NCBI RefSeq assembly: GCF_900142035.1
Contig: NZ_FQZI01000004.1
Location: 214,677-278,676, forward strand
Reading direction: 5' to 3'
Origin: Flavobacterium terrae
Lineage (GTDB): Bacteria; Bacteroidota; Bacteroidia; Flavobacteriales; Flavobacteriaceae
Length of the DNA: 64,000 nucleotides
Both the position numbers and the translations under genes were made by a program. Below the pieces are notes generated by a model. That model was given only the letters and a program-made list of their open reading frames with translations. It had not been told where the DNA came from and made no database searches. The first letter of the stretch is position 1. Each line of letters opens with the position of its first letter. Positions 18,401 through 25,440 of the stretch are shown here, one piece after another.

Positions 18401-19873
18401 ATTAACTGTTTTGGTTACTTCTTCTTTTTTAGCATTTAGTGTTTGATACGTGAATGTTTTTGTTTTCCAATCGTCCCCGACAATATTTTTCAATGAAGCA
18501 GAAACCTGGCAAGCCGAAACACTGTCTGTTGGTTTGTAGTTAAACCAATAAAAAAACTCATTCTTTTTTGAAGATTTGTAATAGCCGAAACTTGCTCCTT
18601 TTTCAACAAGTTCTTTAGCTAAAACTTCAAAATTAAAATCGTTCTTTCTGTAGAATTTCGGAATCAATTTCAATTTCTCTTCTTGTGTCAGAAAACGCAA
18701 TGTTTTTTCGCTTTGGGTTCCAATCTTTATGGTGTTCAAATACGTCCACATTCTGTACTCCTCAAAATCCGGATGAGAAATAGCACAACGAGATTTACTC
18801 TTTTCAAAAGAACATTTTCCAATCAGCCCTTTTTGAGATTTTAATGGCCGTTGAAAAAAAATGGCTTTATACAAATCTTTGGCTAAGCCTGTAAACTTCT
18901 TCTCAGGTAATTTTTCAGCATTGTTAATTCCTTCAATTCCCTGAACTTTACAAATTGTAATGAATTCTTCAAGATAATGTTCTTCCCTTGAAGTATATTG
19001 ATTTCTGATTTTCCCTTTGTTATAAAGACTATAAAAATATTGCCCTAAAGTCTTAAAATTTCCATCAAGCATCGCTTGTGAAATATCTTTTATTTTACCT
19101 TTTACTTTTCCTAAATCATCTTTTTTATTTAATCTGGCAATGAGTTCTTCTTTACATTTCTCAATATCTCCTTCATTTTTCTTTGTTATGGCAACTAAAG
19201 AATTATAAAGTGTTTTCAGTTTTTTTTCACCTTCATCTAAATCTTTTTTAAAAACAACTTTTTCAGTTAATTCTATGATTCCTATATTCAGATAATAACC
19301 ATTTAATTCTTCCAAAATCAAATTTATGTTATCTAAATCCTCAATTAAAGCTTGGATTTGTGGATTATGTTCTTCGAAAACTCCTTCTGCTGATTGGTCA
19401 AGTCTGTTACTCAAAAAACCTCTTCTTTGGGCAATATGGTAGAAAGCTCGTCCAAGTTCAAATAAAGCTACTTTTTGTTTACTGGCTCTATCCCTAAAAA
19501 CATAAGGGTTTTGATTTTCAACTTCATCAGTACGTAACCATTTCAGAAATTCAGGATTAAGCGGATATTTTTTAAAACCAGATTTTTTCCATTCTTCAAC
19601 TTCTTCAATCGACAAAGGACACATCCCATTTACAGAAAGAACTTTTAAAGTTTCGTATTTCCTTAATTTTCTACGGTATTTTATTTTTCTTGCACTTCTG
19701 TAACCTGTTCTTTCAGCAGCACGCGAACTTTCAATGCCTTTTTCAGATTTTACTCCTTCGGAAAATATCCTAACTCCTTTATCAATAATTTGCTCCTTGC
19801 CTTCATTTTCAGTATCTCTAATCGCCCACCCAATCGAGTTTGTTCCTAAATCTAAACCTAGTATTCTTGCCAT
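15497..19873 (-). CDS. cas9: CRISPR-associated endonuclease Cas9, type II-C
   Basis: A 1458-residue RNA-guided DNA endonuclease. RuvC-I at the start has Asp8 in LGLDLGTNSIGWA; an arginine-rich bridge helix follows (RTGYRSARKIKYRRKLRKYE). RuvC-II has Glu787 in RIHIEMAREL. The HNH domain has YDIEHTIPRSIS with catalytic His875 and downstream asparagines, and RuvC-III has HTHHTIDAITIA with Asp1053. All catalytic residues are present, so the enzyme should cut both strands. The C-terminal 400 residues would hold the wedge and PAM-interacting parts. The length fits the large Cas9 proteins of Bacteroidetes. It is read opposite to cas1-cas2 and toward the array, and shares its upstream region with the tracrRNA. 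Confidence 0.97.
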   Translation of the reverse strand: MARILGLDLGTNSIGWAIRDTENEGKEQIIDKGVRIFSEGVKSEKGIESSRAAERTGYRSARKIKYRRKLRKYETLKVLSVNGMCPLSIEEVEEWKKSGFKKYPLNPEFLKWLRTDEVENQNPYVFRDRASKQKVALFELGRAFYHIAQRRGFLSNRLDQSAEGVFEEHNPQIQALIEDLDNINLILEELNGYYLNIGIIELTEKVVFKKDLDEGEKKLKTLYNSLVAITKKNEGDIEKCKEELIARLNKKDDLGKVKGKIKDISQAMLDGNFKTLGQYFYSLYNKGKIRNQYTSREEHYLEEFITICKVQGIEGINNAEKLPEKKFTGLAKDLYKAIFFQRPLKSQKGLIGKCSFEKSKSRCAISHPDFEEYRMWTYLNTIKIGTQSEKTLRFLTQEEKLKLIPKFYRKNDFNFEVLAKELVEKGASFGYYKSSKKNEFFYWFNYKPTDSVSACQVSASLKNIVGDDWKTKTFTYQTLNAKKEEVTKTVNYNDLWHLLSVSTSDIYLYEYAKEKLGLDDKSAKAFSKIKLKKDFASLSLSAITKILPYLKEGLLYSHAVFMANISTIVDAEIWKDVEQRNYIQNKIAEIIENYTFEKGLLEVVNGLIKEYKTENEDGKKVYYSNEAEPEFANDLKKKLLGFYKSNKIEDEREQQAIFNHLLPIFNDQLKKYEFIKIKRLDEKVLEFLKGENETGQVFCSEEKGTDQEKEKKVNNRLKKLYHPSDIEVFKKKIIKDDFGNEKVVLGSPLTSSIKNPMAMRALHQLRKVLNTLILEGEVDENTRIHIEMARELNDANRRKGIQDYQKENKVFRDNAIKEIKKLYLDECGKEVEPTEDDILRYQLWIEQDKCEIYEQGKNIRICDIIGSNPAYDIEHTIPRSISQDNSQMNKTLCSQRFNREIKKQKMPIELSNHLEILPRIAHWKEKADNLSREIEIISRSIKAASTKEIKDKKIRRRHYLTLKRDYLQGKYDRFIWTEPRVGFKNSQIPDTGIITKYAQAYLKSYFKRVESVKGGMVAEFRKQWGIQESYIDENGFKQYKEKDRSKHTHHTIDAITIACMTKDKYDVLAHAWKLEDEQNKKEAKAIIEQAKPWKTFKEDLLKIEEEILVSHFTPDNVKKQSKKIVRVRGKKQYVAEIEHDAKGKAIPKKDVNGKIIYKVNDKGEKMPRLHQGDTVRGSLHQDSIYGAIKNPLKTDEIRYVIRKDLESLKANDIENIVDETVKEKVKEAIANKVLLLSSNAQQKNKIADNKKVWMNEEKQVTIKKVRIYANSVKNPLEIKEHSLLSKSRHEHKQKVYGLNDENYAIVIYEGIDKKGKVKRSFESINTKEAGQFYKLSNKEFAKSYDIVTNPHDKTDLPLKYILKKGMMVLFFKEEASELLELDVKDLNNRLYKLSKFDAQGRLTFRTHFEARQASELKEIYNVDFEKPFEQIRLQVSKLDMIVEDYEFKIAPTGKIIFL

Positions 19874-19891
19874 GTTTGTTTATTTTGTAAC

Positions 19892-19966
19892 TAAAAATAA
19901 GAAAAAGTCTTTTGTTTAAAATGTGGAAAACCGTAAACTTTTATAAAATTGTTTTGCCTATATTTG
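19892..19966. promoter_or_regulatory. Divergent cas9 / tracrRNA promoter region with palindromic operator
   Basis: The palindrome TGTGGAAAACCGTA (19922-19935; one half site is TGTGG) lies between cas9 and the tracrRNA. On the plus strand a perfect -7 box TATATTTG (19959-19966) begins 37 bp from its start and would begin transcription about 19973. On the minus strand TATTTTTA (19899-19892), one base off the consensus, begins 36 bp from the palindrome start and lies 19 bp before the cas9 ATG. One bound activator could thus serve both directions. Confidence 0.62.
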
Positions 19967-19972
19967 TGATAG

Positions 19973-20060
19973 ATAATTTTATTCTAATCTTTAATCTTAT
20001 CACAATAAGGCTATATGCCGTAGATGAAAATCTTAAGTCCTGCTTCGGTGGGACTTTTTT
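19973..20060 (+). ncRNA. tracrRNA
   Basis: The trans-activating RNA that pairs with crRNA repeats and is bound by Cas9. Bases 19983-19996 (TCTAATCTTTAATC) are identical to the plus-strand array repeat, then TTAT replaces AAAC (a bulge), then CACAA (20001-20005) matches again, giving the usual interrupted duplex. Downstream comes a nexus-like segment and a terminal hairpin AAGTCC-N10-GGACTT ending in six or more T at 20055-20060. A perfect -7 box at 19959-19966 sets the 5' end within a few bases. Length about 88 nt. It is divergent from cas9. Confidence 0.9.
20035..20060 (+). terminator. Terminator hairpin of the tracrRNA
   Basis: Stem AAGTCC / GGACTT around a CTTCGG-type loop, then TTTTTT. 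It is also the 3' structural hairpin of the tracrRNA. Confidence 0.88.
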
Positions 20061-20062
20061 AT

Positions 20063-20089
20063 ATAAAAAAAACACCCTTATGGGGTGTT
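20063..20089 (-). terminator. Terminator of the 20113-22412 minus-strand operon
   Basis: Stem AACACCC / GGGTGTT (20071-20077 / 20083-20089) with a 5-nt loop, followed on the minus strand by a run of eight T. It lies 24 bases past the stop of the last gene and back-to-back with the tracrRNA terminator. Confidence 0.85.
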
Positions 20090-20112
20090 CTATAAAAGAT
20101 TCAAGGCTTTAT

Positions 20113-20394
20113 CTATTTGTTCCAATTCTTTTCAATCCATTTTATTAATTCTTCACGATCATCAACATCTGTAATTTCTTCATCACGAAGTAATTTTTCT
20201 ACTTTTTGAAATGATGTCTTATTAGTTAACTTATGCTTATTCAAAAATTGATTACAGAAATAAACCACTTCATATTCTTCTGTCTTATCCACTTTTTTTC
20301 TGTCCAAAACTCCAATGTATTTTGGATTGTCACCACCATCAACAGTTGGAGAATAATCATCGTAAACTAAATCTGCATTAGTAAAATTTCCCAT
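20113..20394 (-). CDS. Hypothetical protein, 93 aa
   Basis: I do not recognise this protein. It is small, acidic and cytosolic, without signal peptide or membrane segment. The N-terminal half is irregular (MGNFTNADLVYDDYSPTVDGGDNPKYIGVLDRKK) and the C-terminal half looks helical and charged (TSFQKVEKLLRDEEITDVDDREELIKWIEKNW). It starts 23 bases after the stop of the nuclease-like gene and is the last gene before a terminator, so it probably belongs to that operon. Codon use is like its neighbours. Confidence 0.65.
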   Translation of the reverse strand: MGNFTNADLVYDDYSPTVDGGDNPKYIGVLDRKKVDKTEEYEVVYFCNQFLNKHKLTNKTSFQKVEKLLRDEEITDVDDREELIKWIEKNWNK

Positions 20395-20417
20395 AACTTT
20401 TATCTTTTAATTATTAA

Positions 20418-21470
20418 TTACTCCACTTCATACAACCCAACGGTCTCTAACAACTCATTTTCATAATTGTAGATATCATCGATAGTTTCTATAGACTGTC
20501 TGTTTTCAACTTTATTATCATTAAACAATCCGATGTATTTTTTACCTCCGTTGAGATGCAAACGGCATAAGGGTTTACGATTGTTGTCATCTAACAGTAT
20601 TCCAAAGTAGGATTGTGTGTCTCTATAAACAATTCTGCTGGTAGATAGTTTCCTTCTTAAAATAGCCACCACGATTCTATAAGCTTCCAATTCTTCTTCG
20701 GTAGTATTCAAACGGTTTGCTTCAGCTTCTTCAATTTGATCCTTTTCTTGTATTATGACTTCTTTGTTTAGAGCAAAATGCAATCGCTCGTTTATTTTTT
20801 CCCCTATCAGCTGACCAAAAGCTTTTTGTACTAATTCGGTAAATTCTTCCATGACTTTTTCCGTCAATCGACCGTTATACACTTTTGAAGTAAATAAGCG
20901 AACGAACTCATTGGATGGTTTTTCAATTTCACTATCAATCTGCTTGCGAATTTCCTTGATGTATTTGAGCGAACTAGCATTATCTAGGATTTTGTTGATA
21001 TCAAAATTGGATTTATGGAATTTGGCAATTTCGTTTACCGCACTATCTTTCAAAGTAGCAACATCAAATTCAAGAAATGGCTTTTCATCCATTTTGTTTT
21101 GCTCGTCCAAATCGGTAAAAAATTGATATTGTATACCATTCGTCAACAATGCAAAACGAGTTTTACTAACATGAAAATATCGGAACAGCTGAGATCCATG
21201 AACGGATAAATTTTCTTTCCAGTTCTTGCATTCAATAATCATAATGGGCTCGCCATTTTGAACAATTGCGTAATCTACTTTCTCCCCTTTCTTAATTCCT
21301 AAATCTGCGGTATATTCTGGTACAACTTCGGTTGGATTGAAAGTATCATACCCCAATAGATTTATAAACGGAAGCACAAAAGCATGCTTAGTAGATTCTT
21401 CGGTTTCAATTTTGTCTTTAAGCTGATGGATTTTATCCGCTAATTGCTTGAGTTGTGTTTGAAGTTCCAT
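20418..21470 (-). CDS. PD-(D/E)XK nuclease-like protein with HsdR N-terminal-type domain
   Basis: A 350-residue cytosolic protein. After a coiled-coil start (residues 1-28) comes a domain like the N-terminal nuclease of type I restriction HsdR subunits: ESTKHAFVLPFINLLGYDTFNPTEVVPEYTAD, then KVDYAIVQNGEPIMIIECKNW, which holds the D...E-x-K catalytic signature (Asp in KVDYAI, Glu and Lys in IIECKNW), then FRYFHVSKTRFALLTNGIQYQFFTDLD. No helicase motor follows. The C-terminal 100 residues contain a second compact region (TTEEELEAYRIVVAILRRKL ... CRLHLNGGKKYIGLF). Such stand-alone proteins occur in defence loci and prophages. It is five bases from the gene before it and may be under the same operator as the CRISPR genes. 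Confidence 0.82.
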   Translation of the reverse strand: MELQTQLKQLADKIHQLKDKIETEESTKHAFVLPFINLLGYDTFNPTEVVPEYTADLGIKKGEKVDYAIVQNGEPIMIIECKNWKENLSVHGSQLFRYFHVSKTRFALLTNGIQYQFFTDLDEQNKMDEKPFLEFDVATLKDSAVNEIAKFHKSNFDINKILDNASSLKYIKEIRKQIDSEIEKPSNEFVRLFTSKVYNGRLTEKVMEEFTELVQKAFGQLIGEKINERLHFALNKEVIIQEKDQIEEAEANRLNTTEEELEAYRIVVAILRRKLSTSRIVYRDTQSYFGILLDDNNRKPLCRLHLNGGKKYIGLFNDNKVENRQSIETIDDIYNYENELLETVGLYEVE

Positions 21471-21475
21471 AACTA

Positions 21476-21772
21476 TTATTTGTTATACATGACATAAACA
21501 ATATAATTGTCAGACTCAGTCATTTCACCACCTCCAATTTGCTCATTATCACAATTTTCATGATTCATAAATCTATCTATCAAATACTTTTCAAAATTAT
21601 CTATTACCTTAGACTCTTTTGCAGATCCTACCACATAGTATTCGGCATAATCATCATAATACTTATCATTAAATCGATCCTCAATACTTTGCCCCGTTTT
21701 ACCAATTTTAAAATTTGAAATACTCTTAATAAATTCTTCCAATTTATTACCTAATTCTTCGAATGTTGCCAT
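21476..21772 (-). CDS. Hypothetical protein, 98 aa, faintly GIY-YIG-like
   Basis: A 98-residue cytosolic protein, second in the operon, whose stop lies five bases before the nuclease-like gene. Its centre, FKIGKTGQSIEDRFNDKYYDDYAEYYVVGSA, followed by a helix with Glu (NFEKYLIDRF) and an Asn/Gly-rich segment, faintly resembles the K-I-G-x-T / R / E / N order of GIY-YIG folds. The leading strand motif is absent, so this is only a suggestion. No signal peptide or membrane segment. Function unknown. Confidence 0.65.
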   Translation of the reverse strand: MATFEELGNKLEEFIKSISNFKIGKTGQSIEDRFNDKYYDDYAEYYVVGSAKESKVIDNFEKYLIDRFMNHENCDNEQIGGGEMTESDNYIVYVMYNK

Positions 21773-21860
21773 ATGCTTTTATCTAATTAATTAATTAATT
21801 TATTTATTATGTTCCGAGAAATATCTTCCCAGTCACATCATACTCGATTATCTTTCTTTG

Positions 21861-22412
21861 TTATAATTTACCCAGATAAATCTTTTCATCTGAACTTGAC
21901 CTTCCTGGTTGCCAATAAACATCTCCTTTTATTTCTTCTGGTATTTTATAAACTAGATTCGTTGTTTTTGAAGTTAATGGATTAATTTGGTCAAGCATTA
22001 GCCCCCAACCTTCTGCCATTACTGGTTCAGATTTATCAAATTCATAATCTTTTCCGTTATAATTAATCCAAATTGAACCATCAAAAAGCATTCTGCTTTC
22101 GCTATCAATATTTTTATATGTGGCATTTATAATTAAAAATAAATTCCCAGGTTCTTCCTTCAAATCTGAAAATTGATTTCCTGTATTTACATATTTTACG
22201 ATTTCCATTTTATTAGCAGTAATATCAAAATATTTAGTCTTTAAAACATCACCTATCTCAATAGTATTTTGTTCTCCTGGAATTCGTATTGAACTGTTAT
22301 TTACACCATCCCCACTTTTACCCAAACTGGATAAAAAAGCAATGAAACATATAACTCCTAATACAATTAATGCTTTTTTCTTTAAAGACATTTTCTTTTT
22401 TGCTACTTCCAT
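21861..22412 (-). CDS. DUF4352-type membrane-anchored protein
   Basis: A 183-residue protein with a basic start (MEVAKKKMSLKKK), one membrane helix (ALIVLGVICFIAFLSSLG) and an extracytoplasmic domain. The domain shows the pattern of DUF4352 immunoglobulin-like proteins: IEIGDVLKTKYFDITANKME, then GNLFLIINATYKNIDSESRM, then YEFD and LVYKIPEEIKGDVYWQPG. These usually sit on the outer face of a membrane and have no known enzymatic role. It is the first gene after a clear promoter with the TACGG-N4-CCGTA palindrome and probably leads a four-gene operon that ends at the terminator near 20070. Confidence 0.75.
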   Translation of the reverse strand: MEVAKKKMSLKKKALIVLGVICFIAFLSSLGKSGDGVNNSSIRIPGEQNTIEIGDVLKTKYFDITANKMEIVKYVNTGNQFSDLKEEPGNLFLIINATYKNIDSESRMLFDGSIWINYNGKDYEFDKSEPVMAEGWGLMLDQINPLTSKTTNLVYKIPEEIKGDVYWQPGRSSSDEKIYLGKL

Positions 22413-22437
22413 AAATATTATTTTAAAGTTTATACTC

Positions 22438-22481
22438 CAAACTTAAACCCAATAAAAACCAATCCCTTACGGGAAACCGTA
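22438..22481 (-). promoter_or_regulatory. Promoter with palindromic operator for the 20113-22412 operon
   Basis: The palindrome TACGGGAAACCGTA at 22468-22481 is perfect in both arms. On the minus strand a perfect -7 box TAAGTTTG lies at 22445-22438 and begins 36 bp from the palindrome start. The ATG is at 22412, giving a leader of about 20 bases. Confidence 0.68.
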
Positions 22482-22491
22482 ACGCATAAAA

Positions 22492-22516
22492 AAACCTGCA
22501 AAAAAATTGCAGGTTT
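22492..22516 (-). terminator. Terminator of the response-regulator operon
   Basis: Stem AAACCTGCAA / TTGCAGGTTT with a 5-nt loop, followed on the minus strand by seven T. It isolates the operon to its left from read-through. Confidence 0.88.
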
Positions 22517-22539
22517 GAAATAAGTTATAACAATAAAGA

Positions 22540-23208
22540 CTAGACTAGTCCCATGTCTTTAGCTATTGCGATTAAGTGAATTGTGTTATTGGCATGAAAA
22601 TAATCTTTAAGCTTGGCGATTCTTTTTTCGATAGTACTTTTACTATTGGGAGTAATATTTAATTCTTTGAACTTGGCTTCCATATTTTCTTGAGGAATGC
22701 CTAATGATAATTGAGTAAGCAGTTGAATATCATAATCATCAATTTCTGAAGTTGTTTTATCTTGCAACGCGTGTTCTACAGAAGGTGAAATGTATTTTTC
22801 CTTGCCGCCCCAAACTGTTTCTATCGCTTTTTTAAGTTCGCTAGAGGTATTACGATGTTTAACCACATAACCTTCGATACCATAATCATGGAGTAACTTT
22901 TTAATTTTATGAGGTCGGTCGTCAATTGAAAAGGCAATTATTTTGAGTAAAGGAAACTGTTTCCTAACTTCTGAAATCAATTGTTCACCTGAAGTAATTT
23001 TAGCATCTCTGTGATCTGCTTTAAAGGACAAGTCCGTTATTAGTAATTGAAATGGATCATTTTCCATTTCTGCTTTTTTCAATCTTAATAAAGCATCATC
23101 ACAGTATTTTACATATTCTGCCGAAGAGATATTCAATTCATTCACCGCTTTTTCGGTTGCGATATTATTCAAATCAATGTCATCTGCCACTAAAATTTTT
23201 GAAAACAT
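22540..23208 (-). CDS. Response regulator with LuxR-like output domain
   Basis: A 222-residue cytosolic regulator. Residues 1-125 are a receiver (KILVADDIDLN with the acidic pair; phospho-Asp in LLITDLSF; lysine in EGYVVKHRN). After a linker, residues about 155-220 follow the LuxR/NarL pattern (QLLTQLSLGIPQENMEAKF ... SKSTIEKRIAKLKDYFHANN ... LIAIAKDMGLV), with a shifted but recognisable recognition helix. It starts ten bases after the stop of the TPR kinase and is the last gene before a terminator. It is the nearest candidate to read the TACGG-N4-CCGTA palindromes around it, since LuxR-type regulators bind inverted repeats; this is inference. Confidence 0.85.
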   Translation of the reverse strand: MFSKILVADDIDLNNIATEKAVNELNISSAEYVKYCDDALLRLKKAEMENDPFQLLITDLSFKADHRDAKITSGEQLISEVRKQFPLLKIIAFSIDDRPHKIKKLLHDYGIEGYVVKHRNTSSELKKAIETVWGGKEKYISPSVEHALQDKTTSEIDDYDIQLLTQLSLGIPQENMEAKFKELNITPNSKSTIEKRIAKLKDYFHANNTIHLIAIAKDMGLV

Positions 23209-23218
23209 ATTTATGCTT

Positions 23219-24928
23219 TTATTTGGGAATACTAATTTTTACTTTTAGACCATTACTGGTGGTATCAAAAGTAATGCTTCCGTTTATGTTTTGAATACGG
23301 TTTTCCGCATTCGCTATACCGCTTTTTTTAACCTGCTGCATTTCCATTCCCTTTCCGTTATCAGAATAATCAATAATTATATCATTTTTAGTATTTGTTA
23401 AACTTACAATTACTATACTAGCCTGACTGTGTTTTTTCATGTTCACCAAAAGCTCTTGTAAAACTCTAAATAGTGTTATTTTTTTGATTTCTGAAATACT
23501 ACTCCAATTAATGTTTTCATCTTTCTTGATGATTACATTTTGTTTTGAAGACTTGTAACCGTTTATCATTTCGATCAGATTCTCAATAAAAGACTCCCCT
23601 GTTTCTATTGATTCGTTTTCTTTAGATATGTTTCTAGAACGCTGGTAAAGGTTATCTAATAAATTAATCAAAGTTTCTTTATTTTCAGGTTCTTCTATTT
23701 TTTTAGTCTCAACAAAAGACATGGTATGAAACACATCATTAGCCAACTCGTCGTGTACTTTTTTAGCAATTCTTGTCTCCGTTTGGTATGAGGCTTTTAA
23801 TCGATCTTCCTTTCTTTTATTTTTAAAGTAATAGAAAAGAAAAATGATAATAATTACTAATACTACCGCACTGAAGCTCCAGAAATTAATTTCATTTTTG
23901 TTTTTTTGAAGTTGTAAATCATTTGCTGTTTTTTCATTTTTAAGCTTTAGGTTTTCTTCATTGACCAATCGAGCATCATAACGCATTTTTGCAAATTGGC
24001 TTTTTGCACTATTTCGTACTTGGGTAATACTATCATTTAACACCGCGTACTTTAAGGCAAAAGCACTATTATTTCCTGAAGTTTTTATCAATAACAATAA
24101 AGCTTCCAGTCGCTCATCAATACTATTGTGTTTAGTCGACTCTTTATAGGCTTGCTGTGCAAAGCTTCTCGATTTCTGTAAATTGTATGGCAAATAATAT
24201 TCCGACAAGTACAAATGACTTTCTATACGACCATAAGAATCATCTTCCTTATTACTGATTGAAAGTGCTTGCTGCATTAAATCTAGTCCTTTTTCATTTT
24301 CCTTGAGTTTAGTAAAAGCATAGCCAAGGTTGTTCATATAAATAGCTTTGCGTTTTGGAAGGGTATCTAGAAATTTCCAAGTTAACACTTTACCCAAAAG
24401 ATTAACAGATTTTTTATAATTTCCTTGTTTTGTATATACGTTAGCTATATTATTAAACGCAATGGCCTTAGTCAAGCTATCACTTGCTAATTGATAAGTT
24501 ATATTATAATAACGAAGAGCATCTTCATAATTTTTTAATTCTTTTGCAGAAATTCCTAGCAAATTATTGGCTGCAGGTAAATATTCATTATCTTCTTTTA
24601 TAAAGTGTAAAGCTTCTATTAAATTATCCTCACTCCCAAAATAATCTCCCATGGTTTGCTGTGCTCTTGCCATTTGAAGCAAACAATAAGCGATGTTTTT
24701 CTTATTTTCTATTGAGTCAAAAGAAATTTTGGCTCTAGCATAGTAATAAAAAGCGCTATCGTATTTTGCTTGTGCATAATATGCGTCTGCTTTGTTTTGA
24801 TAATCTGTTGCTTTTTTATTGTGTTCCTTAACAACGGTACTTTTTTGAACCATTTTCTCATCGGACTCATTGCAAGCCAAGAATAAAAAACAAAAAAATA
24901 CACAAAATAAAAACGGGGAACGATTCAT
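23219..24928 (-). CDS. TPR-containing sensor histidine kinase (lipoprotein-like N terminus)
   Basis: A membrane sensor of about 569 residues. I place the start at the ATG at 24928 (MNRSPFLFCVFFCFLFLACNE), because it opens directly into a signal peptide with a lipobox-like LFLAC; an in-frame ATG 15 codons earlier would put charged sequence before it. Residues 30-300 are tetratricopeptide repeats (ADAYYAQAKYDSAFYYYARA, NIANVYTKQGNYKKSVNLL, MNNLGYAFTKLKENEKGLDLM). A membrane helix (FWSFSAVVLVIIIIFLFYYF) leads to a HisKA_3-type H-box (KKVHDELANDVFHTM) and an HATPase (LQELLVNMKKHS; DYSDNGKGMEM; NAENRIQNI). It pairs with the LuxR-like regulator after it. Confidence 0.88.
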   Translation of the reverse strand: MNRSPFLFCVFFCFLFLACNESDEKMVQKSTVVKEHNKKATDYQNKADAYYAQAKYDSAFYYYARAKISFDSIENKKNIAYCLLQMARAQQTMGDYFGSEDNLIEALHFIKEDNEYLPAANNLLGISAKELKNYEDALRYYNITYQLASDSLTKAIAFNNIANVYTKQGNYKKSVNLLGKVLTWKFLDTLPKRKAIYMNNLGYAFTKLKENEKGLDLMQQALSISNKEDDSYGRIESHLYLSEYYLPYNLQKSRSFAQQAYKESTKHNSIDERLEALLLLIKTSGNNSAFALKYAVLNDSITQVRNSAKSQFAKMRYDARLVNEENLKLKNEKTANDLQLQKNKNEINFWSFSAVVLVIIIIFLFYYFKNKRKEDRLKASYQTETRIAKKVHDELANDVFHTMSFVETKKIEEPENKETLINLLDNLYQRSRNISKENESIETGESFIENLIEMINGYKSSKQNVIIKKDENINWSSISEIKKITLFRVLQELLVNMKKHSQASIVIVSLTNTKNDIIIDYSDNGKGMEMQQVKKSGIANAENRIQNINGSITFDTTSNGLKVKISIPK

Positions 24929-24981
24929 AATGATTCTTTCCCCGAATGTACTAATTCTTATTTTAAAACTCACAAAATTAA

Positions 24982-25224
24982 TTACGGTTTTGGAGGTTTG
25001 ATAGGTACAACATCGTCTCCTGGTCCTGGCTCAGTAAGTTGATTAGTAGTAAGAGTATCATTGATAGAAATTGTATCTGTTTCTCTTAGCATCATATTAG
25101 ACACTTGATTAAGATTCACTTTACTTGCAGACTCATTTATTACACTATCAACGCTGTCAGTATCACACGATACCATATTATATCCTATAGTTGCTAGAGC
25201 AGCAACAAAAACTAAATTTCTCAT
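24982..25224 (-). CDS. Small hypothetical lipoprotein
   Basis: About 80 residues. The ATG at 25224 has a good ribosome-binding site (AAGGA) and opens into a lipoprotein signal peptide (MRNLVFVAALATIGYNMVSC), so I prefer it to an in-frame ATG at 25293 that lacks both. The mature part is acidic and threonine-rich and ends in a proline-rich tail (EPGPGDDVVPIKPPKP). It lies just before the TPR sensor kinase and probably shares its transcript, so it could act as a periplasmic accessory or signal for that kinase. Function unknown. Confidence 0.68.
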   Translation of the reverse strand: MRNLVFVAALATIGYNMVSCDTDSVDSVINESASKVNLNQVSNMMLRETDTISINDTLTTNQLTEPGPGDDVVPIKPPKP

Positions 25225-25391
25225 TTTTTTCCTTGTTAAAAAATTACATAGGTATGGCCGTCCGAACACCACTTTCAGATCTTTTAAAACCATCCCTAAA
25301 ATTGCTTTTAGAGTACTCTGTTATTTTTTTGGGAAGAAAAAAGTAGGTTCTCTCACAAAGGGTTATCTATACTTCCCTTATAAAATACCAA

Positions 25392-25434
25392 TGTGGAAAA
25401 CCGTACTTAGTTTTGAACTAGTTTTGTACATTTG
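25392..25434 (+). promoter_or_regulatory. Promoter with palindromic operator for the 25591-26490 gene
   Basis: Palindrome TGTGGAAAACCGTA at 25392-25405, the same variant as between cas9 and the tracrRNA. A perfect -7 box TACATTTG at 25427-25434 begins 35 bp from the palindrome start, predicting transcription from about 25441. Confidence 0.65.
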
Positions 25435-25440
25435 TTCATA

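Noticed and set aside
23296..23309. TGCGGAAAACCGTA, a near match to the palindromic operator
   Set aside because: It is inside the kinase coding sequence and encodes the conserved AENR of the ATPase domain, so it is explained by protein conservation.
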